Source of the DNA: Coriobacteriaceae bacterium AF08-21
GTDB taxonomy: Bacteria; Actinomycetota; Coriobacteriia; Coriobacteriales; Coriobacteriaceae
Assembly (NCBI GenBank): GCA_027687465.1
Contig: JAQCQR010000003.1
Coordinates: forward strand, 1-64,000
Direction: 5' to 3'
DNA length: 64,000 nucleotides
Under the pieces are notes generated by a model. It saw only the letters and a list, made by a program, of their open reading frames with translations. It was not told where the DNA came from and ran no database searches. The position numbers and the translations under genes were made by a program. Below, piece by piece: positions 62,208-64,000 of the stretch (position 1 is the stretch's first letter; each line of letters opens with the position of its first letter).

Positions 62208-63135
62208 TATCGGCACCTCCAAGCAGCAGATACAGGATAGCCATACGCACGCAGATACCGGCGTAGACCTGCTCCAGGATGACGGAGCGTTGCGGGTGGT
62301 CGGCCATATAGGAGTCGAACTCGACGCCGCGGTTGATGGGGCCCGGGTGACAGATGATCGCGTCGGGCTTCATGAGCTTCTCGCGGTCCTTGGTCAGACC
62401 GAAGAGCTTGTGGTACTCGCGAATGGTCGGGAACGGGGCACCCTCGAGGCGCTCCTGCTGCACGCGCAGCATATAGACGACGTCCAGCTCGGGCAGGACG
62501 GAATCGAGGTCGCTCGTCACGTGGTCGCAGCCCAGAACCTCGGGTGCCGGCGGCAGCAGCGTGCCGGGGGCGACGGCGTAGGTCTCGCAGCCCATAATCT
62601 TAAGGGCAGGGATCAGCGAGCCGCAGACGCGGGAGTGCGCGATATCGCCGACGACGGCGACCTTCAGACCGTGGAAGTCACCCTTGTGCTCCCAGATGGT
62701 GTACAGGTCGAGCAGGGCCTGCGTGGGATGGTTGTGCTTGCCGTCGCCGGCGCAGATAACGCTCGCGGGCGAGTTCTGCGTGACGATGTAGGGAGCACCG
62801 GCGTGCTTATCGCGCACGACGATGCAGTCGATCTTGTAGGCGTTGAGGGTCTCGACGGTGTCGACGAGGCTCTCACCCTTGACCGTGGAGGTCGAGGAGC
62901 CGCCAAAGTTGAGGCTGTCGGCCGAAAGACGCTTCTCGGCGAGTTCGAAGGAGCTGCGGGTGCGCGTCGAGGGCTCGTTGAACATGTTGACGATGGTCTT
63001 GCCCTTGAGCGTGGGGACCTTCTTGATCGCACGCTCGTTGACCTCGGAGAACGCCTTGGCGGTCTCGAGGATGAGCTTGATGTCCTCTTCGGAGTACTCG
63101 GTAATGTCGATCAGGTGCTTATGGTTGAACGCCAC
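62191..63135 (-). CDS. pyrB: Aspartate carbamoyltransferase
   Basis: 314 residues. Carbamoyl phosphate site FNEPSTRTRSSFE, HPTQALLDLYT, and HPGPINRGVEFD at the C-terminus. GTG start at 63135, 4 bases after the pyrR stop, with GGGAGGT upstream inside pyrR's end. No pyrI is needed in this operon type. Confidence 0.95.
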   Translation of the reverse strand: MAFNHKHLIDITEYSEEDIKLILETAKAFSEVNERAIKKVPTLKGKTIVNMFNEPSTRTRSSFELAEKRLSADSLNFGGSSTSTVKGESLVDTVETLNAYKIDCIVVRDKHAGAPYIVTQNSPASVICAGDGKHNHPTQALLDLYTIWEHKGDFHGLKVAVVGDIAHSRVCGSLIPALKIMGCETYAVAPGTLLPPAPEVLGCDHVTSDLDSVLPELDVVYMLRVQQERLEGAPFPTIREYHKLFGLTKDREKLMKPDAIICHPGPINRGVEFDSYMADHPQRSVILEQVYAGICVRMAILYLLLGGADNGLAS

Positions 63136-63139
63136 GGTA

Positions 63140-63736
<597 letters not shown>

Positions 63737-63746
63737 TCACATGTCT

Positions 63747-63849
63747 TGACTGCTGACACAGTCAAAAAAATAGATGCCCGACCGCTCAAAGCGGACCAGA
63801 CACCCACAGGAAGGGCTGCTCTTTGGCAGCTATGTAATTCCATGTGGGT
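63747..63849 (-). promoter_or_regulatory. Structured pyr operon leader (candidate attenuator)
   Basis: In minus-strand order: ACCCACA/TGTGGGT (63843-63849 with 63802-63808) encloses GCTGC/GCAGC; then CCGC/GCGG (63782-63794), a run of seven T (63764-63770), and TGACTG/CAGTCA (63747-63764) just before the pyrR ribosome site. The hairpin plus T-run could be a terminator and the closing stem an alternative structure, as in PyrR-controlled attenuation; the CAGTCA stem could control translation. The Bacillus PyrR-binding consensus was not found. Confidence 0.5.
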
Positions 63850-63890
63850 ATCTCGTACCCCTTTAATGGTCAAGGGATAGTGTAGCCAAC

Positions 63891-64000
63891 CTCGAGCTTA
63901 ATTGCGAGCATAAATACAGGGCAATCCGAAAACGGAGCCCAATGCTCAATAAACCTATATATATTTGTGGGACGAGCTTGAAAACGCACGCACGAGCTGG
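63891..64000. other. Right-end spacer, nothing recognised
   Basis: A+T-rich, no credible gene or RNA. It presumably holds the promoter of the pyr operon, read leftward (TACACT near 63885-63880 on the minus strand is a weak -10 candidate). Confidence 0.4.

Overview
The window looks like a chromosomal segment of a Collinsella-type actinobacterium (Coriobacteriia, Coriobacteriales). This rests on protein content and gene order, not on a database search: an FHA protein (GarA type) followed by an FtsR-type MerR regulator, a divergent LysM protein next to lexA, actinobacterial SOS boxes (GAAC-N4-GTTC), MihF next to gmk and rpoZ, and G+C-rich coding DNA mixed with Firmicute-like families (DUF1836, SpoVS, RNase Y). 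Almost everything from 15 kb to the right end is core genome read on the minus strand. Accessory material is concentrated in the first ~6.5 kb and in two intergenic repeat clusters.

Layout. 0-1.4 kb: an A+T-richer DUF1648 membrane-protein gene between two copies of a 47-bp direct repeat, and an orphan ribbon-helix-helix protein with its own palindrome. 1.4-6.3 kb (minus): a compact operon with a LanFEG-type ABC exporter, a YxeA-like exported protein and a response regulator/histidine kinase pair, probably for resistance to lantibiotic-like peptides; no precursor or modification genes are nearby. 6.6-11.5 kb (plus): CDP-alcohol phosphatidyltransferase, GarA-like, FtsR, apt, an NlpC/P60 wall hydrolase and a DegV protein. 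11.5-13.3 kb (minus): a DUF1836 regulator whose promoter shares a 15-bp motif with the degV promoter, then trxB. 13.4-14.7 kb: an MGDG-synthase-like glycosyltransferase.

15-24.6 kb: dut and nrdR; the SOS locus lexA with a divergent LysM division-inhibitor candidate; hflX-miaA-miaB; spoVS; an uncharacterised GHKL ATPase; RNase Y. 24.9-36 kb: recX-recA, cinA-pgsA-rimO-yajQ, a RodZ-like protein, ftsK and RNase J. 36.7-39.4 kb: pnp and rpsO. 39.5-52.4 kb: recO-era-dgkA-ybeY-phoH-mtaB, two dnaJ genes, hemW-dusB-lepA, rpsT and holA. 52.5-57.9 kb: comEC-comEA and thiI-rpoZ-gmk-mihF. 58.4-63.7 kb: a de novo pyrimidine operon transcribed pyrR-B-C-K-D-F behind a structured leader. RNA turnover (rny, rnj, pnp), methylthiolation (miaB, rimO, mtaB), DNA repair (recA, recX, lexA, recO) and envelope/division functions dominate.

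The least explained signal is a dispersed structured repeat family: four copies (14698-14801, 14959-15061, 36230-36362, 36490-36632) arranged as two inverted pairs. Each copy has a conserved asymmetric core (TGCTC..ACA.TC..GC on one side, TGCGRAACT.CGCG on the other), usually a variable apical hairpin, and 28-37-bp outer arms that are nearly perfectly self-complementary but have a different sequence in every copy. Stems differ between copies by compensatory base-pair changes. Other leads are a membrane-anchored DnaJ paralogue where hrcA would be expected, and the RNase Y / GHKL ATPase / SpoVS neighbourhood.
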